Below the pieces are notes generated by a model. That model was given only the letters and a program-made list of their open reading frames with translations, did no database searches and was not told the origin of the DNA. DNA of 10,433 nt, from positions 1 to 10,433 of the forward strand of contig JAUPTP010000035.1 in NCBI GenBank assembly GCA_030918015.1. The letters run 5' to 3'. This DNA is from Pseudomonadota bacterium. GTDB lineage: Bacteria; Pseudomonadota; Gammaproteobacteria; Burkholderiales; Burkholderiaceae_C. Shown piece by piece: positions 1 through 6,900 of this stretch (the stretch's first letter is position 1; each line of letters opens with the position of its first letter). The position numbers and the translations under genes were made by a program.

Positions 1-906
1 CTTGACCGTCTTCACGCCCTTCAGCCACGGGCCCAGTACCTCGGGGTGCTTGGCCAGCCAGGTGCGCGCGGCCTTCTCGGGGCGGGCCTTGTTGAGAATG
101 TCGAGCATCACCTCGTTCTCCATCACGGTGGTGAACTGCAGGTTGCGCAGGAAGGTGGCGACATTGGGGCAGCGCGCCTCGTAGCCGACGGACACCGCGG
201 TGTAGACCTTGGCCTCGCCGTAGTTCGGGCCGAAGACCTCGTCGCCGCCCTCCAGATACTTCATCTTCACCTGCACATTCATCGGGTGCGGCTCCCAGCC
301 CAGGAAGACCACCGGTTTCTGGCCGCGCGCCGAGCGCTGCACCTCGGCGAGCATGCCGGCCTCGGACGATTCCACCAGCTTGAACTTCTGCAGGCCGTGC
401 TGGTTGTCCTTGATCATGCCGGCGATCAGCGCGTTGCCGTCGTTGCCCGGCTCGATGCCGAGAATGCGCCCGCCCAGCTCCTTCTCGAAGCGGGCGATGT
501 CCTTGAAGGACTTCAGGCCCGCGTCATAGAGGTATTGCGGCACCGCCAGCGTGTATTTGGCGCCGGTCAGGTTGGGGCGCTCGAACACCTGGATCTGCCC
601 GGCCTTGACGAAGGGATCCATCATCGGCGTCATGCTCGGGTTCCAGTAGCCGAGGAAGGCGTCGATCTGGCGGCTCTTGATGCCGGCGAAGGTGATCGGC
701 ACCGAGGCGACGGTCACGCTGGGCTGGTAGCCCATCGCCTTCAGCACCACCGAGGCCAGGCCGGTGGTGGCGGCGATATCGCTCCAGCCGACATCGGCGA
801 AGCGCACCTTCTGGCAGCTGGCGTCTTCCTGCGCCTGGGCCGGCGTGGCGGCCAGGGTGGTCAGCGCGCTGGCCAGGGCGACGAGGGTCGGGGTCATCCA
901 CTTCAT
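1..906 (-). CDS. choX: Choline/glycine betaine ABC transporter substrate-binding protein, ChoX-like (3' end cut by window edge)
   Basis: Periplasmic binding protein expected to capture choline (possibly betaine) and hand it to an ABC permease. The minus strand gives 302 residues open to the edge with no stop, so probably only a few C-terminal residues are missing. Residues 1-25 form a Sec signal peptide: K2, a hydrophobic stretch, then an Ala-rich end (TPAQA) with likely cleavage before QEDAS. The body matches the OpuAC/ProX-type (PF04069) family. W41, D43, W88, Y118, N155 and W204 lie at nearly the same places as the choline-contacting residues I recall for Sinorhizobium meliloti ChoX (W43, D45, W90, Y119, N156, W205), in contexts VGWSD, GYWNP, KYTLAVP, GND and FLGWEPHPM. 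Met at 904-906 has only a weak GGA upstream but gives a normal signal peptide. The gene is divergent from the betB-betA operon, which supports a choline role. No permease or ATPase gene is visible; they may lie to the left. Family call firm; choline over betaine is inference. Confidence 0.88.
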   Translation of the reverse strand, partial: MKWMTPTLVALASALTTLAATPAQAQEDASCQKVRFADVGWSDIAATTGLASVVLKAMGYQPSVTVASVPITFAGIKSRQIDAFLGYWNPSMTPMMDPFVKAGQIQVFERPNLTGAKYTLAVPQYLYDAGLKSFKDIARFEKELGGRILGIEPGNDGNALIAGMIKDNQHGLQKFKLVESSEAGMLAEVQRSARGQKPVVFLGWEPHPMNVQVKMKYLEGGDEVFGPNYGEAKVYTAVSVGYEARCPNVATFLRNLQFTTVMENEVMLDILNKARPEKAARTWLAKHPEVLGPWLKGVKTVK

Positions 907-1037
907 GGCGGTCGTCCGGTTGGGTGAGGTCAGGGTTCGAGGGGGGAGAGAGAGCGGGCAAGGGTGTCTGCGCTTTCACTCTTGCAGGCCTGCGCCGGGT
1001 GGACTTGTCTGCAGGCGACATGTTCTTTCTCGCGCTG

Positions 1038-1082
1038 GTCATGGCCGGCGATGACGTTTTCGACCATGTCGACGTCGGAAAA
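1038..1082. promoter_or_regulatory. Candidate operator: two adjacent inverted repeats
   Basis: Bases 1038-1055 carry GTCAT and ATGAC arms separated by eight bases. Bases 1057-1082 carry outer arms TTTTC and GAAAA, with TCGAC-CAT-GTCGA and the 8-base palindrome CGACGTCG nested inside. The AT-rich outer arms stand out from the surrounding GC-rich DNA. The position between divergent choline genes would suit a repressor of the BetI type (TetR family) or another choline/betaine-responsive regulator. No regulator gene is present in the window and I do not recognise a known consensus here, so this is a candidate only. Confidence 0.3.
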
Positions 1083-1153
1083 TGACTGCCGGCCAGCGTG
1101 CATCCGGATCACGATGGAACGACCCCCGACCGTCTTCGACCGTCCCCGATTCC

Positions 1154-1157
1154 AGGA
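1154..1157 (+). promoter_or_regulatory. Shine-Dalgarno-like AGGA supporting the GTG start of betB
   Basis: AGGA sits seven bases before the GTG at 1165. The competing ATG at 1114 has only a weak GGA five bases upstream. The 51 bases between the two starts contain CGA codons and a Pro/Arg-rich peptide unlike the rest of the gene, so this site favours the shorter protein. Confidence 0.45.
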
Positions 1158-1164
1158 TGTGCCC

Positions 1165-2637
1165 GTGACCCCTACCCAGATCCTCATCGCCGGCCAGTGG
1201 CAGCCCGCCGCGGCCGAGGCCACCCGCGACATCGTCTGCCCGATCGACGAGCGCGTGATCGCCCAGGCCGCCGAGGCCGACCGCATGGATGCCCGCCGCG
1301 CCATCGCCGCCGCCCGCGCGGCCTTCGACCACGGCCCGTGGCGCGAGACCGGCATCCGCGAGCGCGCCCGGCTGCTGCACCGCATCGCCGATCTGGTCGA
1401 CCGCGATGCCGAGGCGCTGGCGCAGCTGGAGTCGCTCAACACCGGCAAGACGCTCACCGAGAGCCGCACCGACATGGGCGACATCGCCGCGACCTTCCGC
1501 TATTTCGGCGCGCTGGTGGCGGGCGAGAGCGGCGCGGTCAACGAGGCGCCGCACCACGTCATCAGCCGCACGCTGCGCGAGCCGGTGGGCGTGTGCGCGC
1601 TGATCACGCCGTGGAACTATCCGCTGCTGCAGGCGGCCTGGAAGATCGCGCCGGCGCTGGGCGCGGGCAACACGGTCGTCATCAAGCCCAGCGAGCTCAC
1701 GCCGCTGACCACGCTGCACCTGGCGCGGCTGCTGGACGAGCTGGACCTGCCGCCGGGCGTGTTCAACCTGGTCACCGGCGGCGCCGAGGTCGGGGCCGAG
1801 CTGGCCGCCAGCCTCGACGTGGACCTGGTGTCCTTCACCGGCGGCGCCGCGGCCGGGCGCCACATCATGAAGGCCGCGGCCGACAGCAACTTCAAGCGCG
1901 TCGCGCTGGAGCTGGGCGGCAAGAACCCCAACATCGTCTTCGCCGACGCCGATCTGGACATCGCGGTCGACCGCGCGCTCGACGCCGCCTTCTTCCACGC
2001 CGGCCAGGTCTGCTCGGCCGGCTCGCGGCTGCTGGTGGAAGACACCGTGCACGACGCCTTCGTCGAGCGGCTGGCCGCGCGCATGGCGCGCATCGTCGTC
2101 GGCAGCGGCCTGGAGGCGGGCACGCAGATGGGCCCGGTGCAGTCGGCGGCGCAGCGCGCGCGGCTGATGGCGATGGTCGAGCAGGCGGTGAGCGAAGGCG
2201 CGCGGGTGCTGCACGGTGGCTGCGCGCCGCAGGGCGAGCGCTTCCGGCACGGCTTCTGGCTGGCGCCGACGCTCGTCACCGGCGTCACCGAGACGATGAC
2301 GATCGCGCGCGAGGAGATCTTCGGCCCGGTGCTGGCGGTCGAGCGCTTCTCGGGCGAGACCGAGGCGCTGCGCCTGGCCAACGGCACGCCCTACGGCCTG
2401 GCCGGCGCGGTCTGGACCCGCGACCTGGCGCGCGCGGCGCGCATGACCCGCGCGATGCGCTTCGGCACCGTCTGGGTCAACGACTACCACCCGTATTTCC
2501 CGGAAGCGCCCTGGGGCGGCTTCAAGGCCAGCGGCATCGGCCGCGAGCTCGCGCGCGTCGGGCTGGACGAATACACCGAGCTCAAGCACAGCTACATCAA
2601 CCTCGCGCCGGCCGCCTCGGGCTGGTTCGGCGCCTGA
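1165..2637 (+). CDS. betB: Betaine aldehyde dehydrogenase (NAD+-dependent aldehyde dehydrogenase)
   Basis: Oxidises betaine aldehyde to glycine betaine with NAD(P)+ in the cytoplasm, the second step of choline oxidation. The product is 490 residues from the GTG start, the usual BetB/GbsA length. Aldehyde dehydrogenase hallmarks are all present: TPWNYPLL with oxyanion Asn151, SFTGG in the nucleotide-binding fold, general base Glu249 in [12 protein letters not shown], catalytic Cys283 in [13 protein letters not shown], and the EEIFGPVL motif. The residues after the cysteine (SAG) look more like the GbsA-type branch than the CTNG I recall for E. coli BetB. Start choice: GTG 1165 has a good AGGA and family-like length; ATG 1114 would add 17 atypical residues, and the open frame runs upstream to 964. 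Only 13 bases separate the stop from betA, and the betA ribosome-binding site begins on the last base of the TGA, so the two are one operon. Other amine-derived aldehydes are possible substrates; the betA neighbour makes betaine aldehyde the best guess. Confidence 0.9.
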   Translation: MTPTQILIAGQWQPAAAEATRDIVCPIDERVIAQAAEADRMDARRAIAAARAAFDHGPWRETGIRERARLLHRIADLVDRDAEALAQLESLNTGKTLTESRTDMGDIAATFRYFGALVAGESGAVNEAPHHVISRTLREPVGVCALITPWNYPLLQAAWKIAPALGAGNTVVIKPSELTPLTTLHLARLLDELDLPPGVFNLVTGGAEVGAELAASLDVDLVSFTGGAAAGRHIMKAAADSNFKRVALELGGKNPNIVFADADLDIAVDRALDAAFFHAGQVCSAGSRLLVEDTVHDAFVERLAARMARIVVGSGLEAGTQMGPVQSAAQRARLMAMVEQAVSEGARVLHGGCAPQGERFRHGFWLAPTLVTGVTETMTIAREEIFGPVLAVERFSGETEALRLANGTPYGLAGAVWTRDLARAARMTRAMRFGTVWVNDYHPYFPEAPWGGFKASGIGRELARVGLDEYTELKHSYINLAPAASGWFGA

Positions 2638-2644
2638 AGGAGGG
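2637..2644 (+). promoter_or_regulatory. Strong ribosome-binding site for betA
   Basis: AAGGAGGG, close to a perfect anti-16S match, begins at the last base of the betB stop codon and lies six bases before the betA ATG. It fixes the betA start at 2651 and suggests efficient translation of betA from the shared transcript. Confidence 0.8.
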
Positions 2645-2650
2645 CTCGCC

Positions 2651-4360
2651 ATGACGAAGGTCCAGAAGGACACCCTGCCTGACGAGTTCGACTACATCGT
2701 CGTCGGCGCCGGCTCGGCCGGCTGCGTGCTGGCCGCGCGGCTGAGCGAGGACGCCGACGTGTCGGTGCTGCTGCTGGAGGCCGGCGGCCCCGACTGGCGG
2801 CTGGACTGGCGCACCCAGATGCCCGCCGCGCTGGCCTACCCGCTGCAGGGCACCACCTACAACTGGGCCTATGTCACCGAGCCCGAGCCGCACATGGGCG
2901 GGCGGCGCATGACGCAGGGCCGCGGCAAGGGCCTGGGCGGCTCGTCGCTGATCAACGGCATGGTCTACATCCGCGGCAACCCGATGGACTACGAGGGCTG
3001 GGCGCAGCAGCCCGGCCTGGAGCGCTGGAGCTACGCCGACTGTCTGCCCTATTTCCGCAAGTCCGAGACCTACGACCGCGGCGCCAACGACTGGCACGGC
3101 GGCGACGGCCCGCTGCATGTCACCACGCCGAAGGCCGACATCAGCCCGCTGTTCGAGGCCTTCGTGCGCGCGGGCGAACAGGCCGGCTATGCCCGCACCG
3201 ACGACCTGAACGGCCATCGCCAGGAAGGCTTCGGCCCGATGGACCGCACCACCACCGCCGACGGGCGGCGCTGCAGCACCTCGCTGGCCTACCTGGATGC
3301 CGCGCGCCAGCGCCCGAACCTGACGGTGCGCACCCGCGCCTTGAGCGACCGGGTGCTGTTCGAGGGCAGCCGCGCGGTCGGCGTGGCCTGGCTGCAGGGC
3401 GACGAGATGCGGCAGGCGCGCGCGCGCCGCGAGGTGCTGGTCAGCAGCGGCGCGATCGCCTCGCCGCAGTTGCTGCTGCGCTCGGGCGTGGGGCCGGCGG
3501 ATGCGCTGCGGGCGCTGGGCATTGCGGTGGTGATCGACCGCCCCGGCGTCGGCGAGAACCTGCAGGACCACCTCGAGATGTACCTGCAGTACGAATGCCT
3601 GCAGCCGGTCTCGCTCTACCCGGCGCTGCTGTGGCACAACAAGCCGGCGATCGGCATCGAGTGGTACCTGAAAGGGACCGGGATCGCGGCGTCCAACCAC
3701 TTCGAGGCCGGCGGCTTCATCCGCAGCAGCGAGGAGTTCGCCTGGCCGAACCTGCAGTACCACTTCATCCCGCTGGCGATGAACTACGACGGCAGCAACC
3801 CGGTGCGTGCGCACGGCTTCCAGTGCCATGTCGGCTCGATGCGCTCGCCCAGCACCGGCTTCGTGCGCCTGGCCAGCCGCGACCCGCGGGTGGCGCCGCG
3901 GCTGCAGTTCAACTACATGGCCCATGACGTCGACTGGCGCGAGTTCCGCGCCGGCGTGCGCCTGACCCGCGAGATCATCGGCCAGCAGGCGATGGCCGCC
4001 TTCCGCGGCCGCGAGATCAAGCCGGGCATGCAGGTGCAGACCGACGCCGAGATCGACGCCTTCGTGCGCGAGCACGCCGAGACCGCGCTGCACCCCTCGT
4101 GCAGCTGCCGCATGGGCGATGCCGCCGACCCGATGGCGGTGGTCGACGCCGAGGGCCGGGTGCACGGCCTGCAGGGCCTGCGGGTGATCGACGCCTCGAT
4201 CATGCCGCGCATCATCACCGGCAACCTCAACGCGGCGACGATCATGATCGCCGAGAAGCTGGCCGACGCGGTGCGCGGCCGCCCGGCGCTGCCGCGCTCG
4301 GGCGCGGCCTGGTTCCGCGCCGAGGGCCAGCCGGCGCGGCGCCAGGCCCAGCCGGCATGA
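2651..4360 (+). CDS. betA: Choline dehydrogenase, GMC-family FAD flavoprotein
   Basis: Oxidises choline to betaine aldehyde, passing electrons to the respiratory chain; family members associate with the inner membrane. The 569 residues compare with about 556 in E. coli BetA. FAD-binding Rossmann motif GAGSAG at residues 19-24, with the ribose-binding acidic residue E43 in LLLEAGG. GMC signature 1 is [10 protein letters not shown] (90-99); signature 2 is [18 protein letters not shown] starting near 265. The active-site pair is His481 ([10 protein letters not shown]) and an Asn in [10 protein letters not shown] (525 or 527). The start has a near-perfect ribosome-binding site. The last ~28 residues are a Pro/Ala/Arg-rich tail beyond the catalytic domain. 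The TGA overlaps the ATG of the next small gene. GMC enzymes vary in alcohol substrate, so the choline call rests on the BetA-like motifs plus betB directly upstream and a ChoX-like binding protein nearby. Confidence 0.92.
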   Translation: MTKVQKDTLPDEFDYIVVGAGSAGCVLAARLSEDADVSVLLLEAGGPDWRLDWRTQMPAALAYPLQGTTYNWAYVTEPEPHMGGRRMTQGRGKGLGGSSLINGMVYIRGNPMDYEGWAQQPGLERWSYADCLPYFRKSETYDRGANDWHGGDGPLHVTTPKADISPLFEAFVRAGEQAGYARTDDLNGHRQEGFGPMDRTTTADGRRCSTSLAYLDAARQRPNLTVRTRALSDRVLFEGSRAVGVAWLQGDEMRQARARREVLVSSGAIASPQLLLRSGVGPADALRALGIAVVIDRPGVGENLQDHLEMYLQYECLQPVSLYPALLWHNKPAIGIEWYLKGTGIAASNHFEAGGFIRSSEEFAWPNLQYHFIPLAMNYDGSNPVRAHGFQCHVGSMRSPSTGFVRLASRDPRVAPRLQFNYMAHDVDWREFRAGVRLTREIIGQQAMAAFRGREIKPGMQVQTDAEIDAFVREHAETALHPSCSCRMGDAADPMAVVDAEGRVHGLQGLRVIDASIMPRIITGNLNAATIMIAEKLADAVRGRPALPRSGAAWFRAEGQPARRQAQPA

Positions 4361-4599
4361 TCCGGCTCGGGCTGCTTGATCTGGTCGGGCTGTGCGGCGT
4401 GGGCGCCTATGTGGTGGCGCATTTCCTGGTGCAGGTGCGCCACGAGTCGCCGCGCAGCCGCCGCATCATCGCGCTCAATGTCGTCGGGCCGCTGTGCGTG
4501 CTCGTCTCGCTGATCGGCGCCTTCAACATCTCGTCTTTTTGCAGCCAGTCGCTCTGGCTGCTGCTGACGCTCACCGGCTGGTGGAAAAGCCGGCGCTGA
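4357..4599 (+). CDS. Small two-helix membrane protein, CBU_0592-like
   Basis: An 80-residue protein starting at the ATGA overlap with the betA stop, so probably translated by coupling; no good ribosome-binding site precedes it. Two hydrophobic segments are clear: about residues 5-26 ([20 protein letters not shown]) and 40-60 ([20 protein letters not shown]), joined by a basic linker rich in Arg and Ser. A third, weaker hydrophobic stretch with several Trp/Leu follows, ending in KSRR. The order G-x-x-G, aliphatic-aromatic-x-x-Q, N-x-x-G, SL...N, W and a terminal G-x-x basic end resembles the CBU_0592-like conserved domain, whose function is unknown to me. Being last in the betB-betA operon, it might assist the membrane association of choline dehydrogenase; that is inference. 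The gene is too short for codon statistics alone, but the hydrophobic pattern and start overlap make it convincing. Confidence 0.8.
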   Translation: MIRLGLLDLVGLCGVGAYVVAHFLVQVRHESPRSRRIIALNVVGPLCVLVSLIGAFNISSFCSQSLWLLLTLTGWWKSRR

Positions 4600-4742
4600 G
4601 GGCCGGCGGGCCCCATGTCGCCGCAGGACATCTTGGTGTCGTGCGCGGATCATCCCGGCGATCATCGCGGCCTTAACGTGGAGTCGCTCTCACGCTCGTT
4701 CTCTCACTCTCTCTTTCCCCGTCTTTTCCCCGGAGCTCTCCC
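4600..4742 (+). promoter_or_regulatory. Promoter/leader region of the second binding-protein gene, with pyrimidine-rich tract
   Basis: A 143-base gap. The first bases after the stop could form a short GGGCC/GGCCC hairpin but lack a T run, so I do not call a terminator. Bases 4658-4668 read GCGAT-C-ATCGC, a perfect-armed dyad preceded by a second GATCAT copy (4648-4653); this could be an operator. From about 4686 to 4742 the plus strand is strongly pyrimidine-rich (CTCTCACTCTCTCTTTCCCC at 4701-4720). GGAG at 4732-4735 is the ribosome-binding site, seven bases before the ATG. No clear -35/-10 pair was found. Confidence 0.45.
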
Positions 4743-5636
4743 ATGACTGACGACAAGGCCCTCATGAATCGCCGGCATTTCCTGGCCGGCACGACCACCA
4801 CCCTGGCGCTGGCGGGCACGCCGCTGTCGGTGCTGGCGCAGGCCCGGCCGATCCGCATCGGCTGGACCGCCTGGTCCGACGCCGAGGCGGTGACGAACAT
4901 CGCCAAGCTCATTCTCGAGCAGCGCCTGGCGCAGAAGGTCGAGCTGGTGATGACCGATGTGGCGCTGCAGTACGCCGGCCTGGAGCGCGGCCAGATCGAC
5001 CTGATGCTGATGGCCTGGCTGCCCGGCACCCACAAGGCCTACTACGACAAGGTCAAGGGCACGGTCGAGGACCTGGGCGCGCTCTACACCGACGCCAAGC
5101 TGGGCTGGGCGGTGCCGGCCGACATCCCGGTGGCCACGCTCAAGACCATCGACGACCTGAAGAAGCCCGAAGTCATGGAGAAGCTCGGCGGCAAGATCCA
5201 GGGCATCGACGCCGGCGCCGGCCTGATGAAGCTGTCGGAGGCTGCGCTCAAGACCTACGGCCTCGACTACAAGCTGCTGACCGCGTCGGATGCGGCGATG
5301 GTCTCGGCGCTGGACCGCGCGATCCAGCGCAAGCAGTGGATCGTCGTCACCACCTGGTCGCCGCACTGGATGTTCTCGCAGTACAAGCTGCGCTATCTCG
5401 AGGACCCGAAGCAGGCGCTGGGCGGCGCCGAGTCCATCCACGCGCTGGCGCGCAAGGGCTTCAGCGCCGATTTCCCCGCGGCCGCGGCCTTCATCCGCAA
5501 CCTGAAGATCTCGCTGGCCGACCTGGAGGGCGTGATGCTCAAGGCCCGCGACAGCAATGCCGCCAAGGAGGCCGCGGCCTACGTCGCCTCGCACGGCGAG
5601 CAGGTCAACCGCTGGCTGGCGGCGGCGGGCAAGTAA
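4743..5636 (+). CDS. Glycine betaine/quaternary amine ABC transporter substrate-binding protein (OpuAC/ProX type) with Tat-like signal
   Basis: Periplasmic binding protein of 297 residues for a quaternary ammonium ligand. The N-terminus has NRRHFLAG (residues 9-16) followed by a hydrophobic Ala/Leu/Thr segment and a likely cleavage site near LAQA (31-34). This resembles a twin-arginine signal; Met8 could be the true start. The mature part has the PF04069 layout: GWTAWSDAE (W41, W44), MAWLPGTH (W92) and TTWSPHWMF (W205, W209), supplying tryptophans suitable for an aromatic cage around a trimethylammonium group. It is clearly different from the ChoX-like protein at the left edge, so the two are not a recent duplication and may differ in ligand. 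Candidates are glycine betaine, choline, carnitine or DMSP; neighbours favour betaine. No permease or ATPase follows, and a strong terminator closes the unit, so it must work with a transporter encoded elsewhere. Confidence 0.87.
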   Translation: MTDDKALMNRRHFLAGTTTTLALAGTPLSVLAQARPIRIGWTAWSDAEAVTNIAKLILEQRLAQKVELVMTDVALQYAGLERGQIDLMLMAWLPGTHKAYYDKVKGTVEDLGALYTDAKLGWAVPADIPVATLKTIDDLKKPEVMEKLGGKIQGIDAGAGLMKLSEAALKTYGLDYKLLTASDAAMVSALDRAIQRKQWIVVTTWSPHWMFSQYKLRYLEDPKQALGGAESIHALARKGFSADFPAAAAFIRNLKISLADLEGVMLKARDSNAAKEAAAYVASHGEQVNRWLAAAGK

Positions 5637-5640
5637 GCGA

Positions 5641-5682
5641 CGCAGGAAGGGCCGGGGTTCTGCCCCGGCCCTTCTGCGTTTT
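5641..5682 (+). terminator. Rho-independent terminator of the second binding-protein gene
   Basis: A GC-rich hairpin begins four bases after the stop. The left arm at 5641-5657 pairs with the right arm at 5663-5678 around a TTCTG loop, giving about 16 base pairs with one bulged G, followed directly by TTTT (5679-5682) and a further T-rich stretch. On the minus strand the hairpin is followed by CGTCGC with no T run, so it should mainly serve the plus strand. Confidence 0.9.
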
Positions 5683-5706
5683 CTGCTTTGGACTTGGCGA
5701 GCCGGC

Positions 5707-6852
5707 TCAGCGCCCCAGCGCCTGCGGCTGACCGCCCTTGAAGCCGTAGACGCTCACCGGCGACTGCTTCAGGTCGTGCGCGGCGTTGAAGGCGTATTCG
5801 CCGGCCACGCCGACATAGCGGCCGGCGGCGAGCTGCTCGGCCAGCTTGCCCGGATCGGTCGAGCCGGTCTTCTGCATCGCGTCGGCCAGCAGCATCGCCG
5901 CGTCGTAGAAGGACACCGCATAGGTCAGCGGATCGCGCTGGTAGGCGGCGCGGTACTTCGCCGCGAAGGCGCGGCCCGCGTCGGCCTGGTCCAGCACCAC
6001 GCCGGCCTGGCTGCAGAACACCCGGCCATCGGCCAGGCCGCCGCCGCTGAGCCGGCTGGTCTCGGTGGTGCAGATGCCGTCGCCGCCCAGCAGCGGCGCG
6101 CGGATGCCCTGCGTGACCATCTGGCGCAGCATCGGCCCGGCCTGCGAGGAATAGCCGCCGTAGAAGATCACGTCGGGCTGGGCGGCGCGGATCGAGCTGA
6201 GGATGGCGGTGAAGTCGGTCGCCTTGTCGGTGGTGTACTCCTGGCGCACGACGGTCAGGCCCTGGCGCCTGGCCTCGCCCACGAATTCCTCGACCAGGCC
6301 CTGGCCGTAGGCGGTGCGGTCGTCGATCACCGCCACCGTCCGGGCCTTCATCTTCGTGGCCGCATGCACCGCCATCGACATGCCGACCTGCGCGTCGTTG
6401 ACGCCGACGCGGAACAGGCGCGGATAGCCGAGCTGGGTCACCTTCGGGTTGGAGGCCACCGTCAGCATCAGCATGCCGGCGTCGTGATAGACCCGGCCGG
6501 CCGGAATGGCCACGCCCGAGTTGTACGGTCCCACGACATAGCGCACATGCGCGTCGGCCAGCAGCTGCGCCACCGCCACGCCCTGGCGCGGGTCGGCCGC
6601 GTCGTCCTGCGCGACCACCTCGAAGCTCACCTTGCGCCCGCCCACCTGCACGCCGCGGGCGTTGAGCTCCTTGACCGCCAGCAGCAGGCCGTCGCGGTTG
6701 TCGGCGCCGTAGGCGGCCTGGCCGCCCGAGAGCGGGCCGGTGAAGCCGATCTTCACCACGTCCTGGGCCTGCGCCGACAGCGTCAGGCCCAGACCGAGGG
6801 CCAGGGCCAGCGGCGCGAGCCGCAGGCCGGAGAGGATGGAGCGTCGTTTCAT
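5707..6852 (-). CDS. LivK-like ABC transporter substrate-binding protein (type I periplasmic-binding fold)
   Basis: A periplasmic ligand-binding protein of 381 residues in the branched-chain amino acid/amide group (Peripla_BP_6). Residues 1-29 are a Sec signal peptide: MKRR, a long Leu/Ala core, then LSAQA before QDVVKIGF. The mature protein opens with VKIGFTGPLSGGQAAYG, the family's usual first strand, and continues with LAVKELNARGVQVGG, YVVGPYNSGVAIPAG, ASNPKVTQLGYPRLFRV, AVIDDRTAYGQGLVEEF and DVIFYGGYSSQAGPM, all expected blocks. AGGA at 6863-6866 lies ten bases before the ATG. The gene starts 48 bases after soxG on the same strand and is probably cotranscribed with sox. No livH/M/G/F genes are nearby, so the partner transporter is elsewhere. 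The ligand cannot be read from the sequence: the family takes Leu/Ile/Val, other amino acids, amides and more. The sox context makes sarcosine, glycine or a related compound a fair guess. Confidence 0.88.
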   Translation of the reverse strand: MKRRSILSGLRLAPLALALGLGLTLSAQAQDVVKIGFTGPLSGGQAAYGADNRDGLLLAVKELNARGVQVGGRKVSFEVVAQDDAADPRQGVAVAQLLADAHVRYVVGPYNSGVAIPAGRVYHDAGMLMLTVASNPKVTQLGYPRLFRVGVNDAQVGMSMAVHAATKMKARTVAVIDDRTAYGQGLVEEFVGEARRQGLTVVRQEYTTDKATDFTAILSSIRAAQPDVIFYGGYSSQAGPMLRQMVTQGIRAPLLGGDGICTTETSRLSGGGLADGRVFCSQAGVVLDQADAGRAFAAKYRAAYQRDPLTYAVSFYDAAMLLADAMQKTGSTDPGKLAEQLAAGRYVGVAGEYAFNAAHDLKQSPVSVYGFKGGQPQALGR

Positions 6853-6900
6853 GAGTGCGGGATCCTGGTTCGATCTGCGAGAAGAAAAGGTCGGCGAGGC

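Larger units (their letters stand above)
907..1164. promoter_or_regulatory. Divergent intergenic region between choX-like gene and betB, with several inverted repeats
   Basis: This gap must hold the promoters of both divergent genes. I could not pick out convincing -35/-10 pairs on either strand. Dyads are visible: GCAGGCCTGC (984-993, perfect), GTCAT-8-ATGAC (1038-1055, perfect arms) and a TTTTC...GAAAA pair flanking a TCGAC-CAT-GTCGA repeat (1057-1082). In GC-rich DNA short dyads arise by chance, but three within 100 bases between a choline uptake gene and choline oxidation genes make an operator plausible. Read on the minus strand, bases 940-958 are a pyrimidine-rich leader of the choX-like gene. 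If betB starts at the upstream ATG (1114), the gap ends at 1113. Confidence 0.5.

Noticed and set aside
46..927. Long plus-strand open frame of 293 codons opposite the choX-like gene
   Set aside because: The translation is His/Gly/Leu/Arg-rich with no family pattern, the opposite strand encodes a clear binding protein with signal peptide, and such shadow frames are normal in GC-rich DNA.
1039..2673. 544-codon minus-strand frame and a 518-codon plus-strand +1 frame across betB
   Set aside because: Both give Arg/Ala/Asp-rich low-complexity translations. betB in its own frame has every aldehyde dehydrogenase motif.
2597..4165. 522-codon minus-strand frame opposite betA
   Set aside because: Composition is that of a GC-rich antisense shadow, with no recognisable domain, and the GMC motifs of betA occupy the plus strand.
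4602..4616. Possible terminator hairpin (GGGCC/GGCCC) just after the small membrane protein gene
   Set aside because: The stem is only about five base pairs and no T run follows, so it does not meet the standard for an intrinsic terminator.
4392..4676. 94-codon plus-strand frame overlapping the small membrane protein gene
   Set aside because: Arg/Ala-rich translation with no membrane pattern; the alternative frame starting at the betA overlap has coherent hydrophobic helices.
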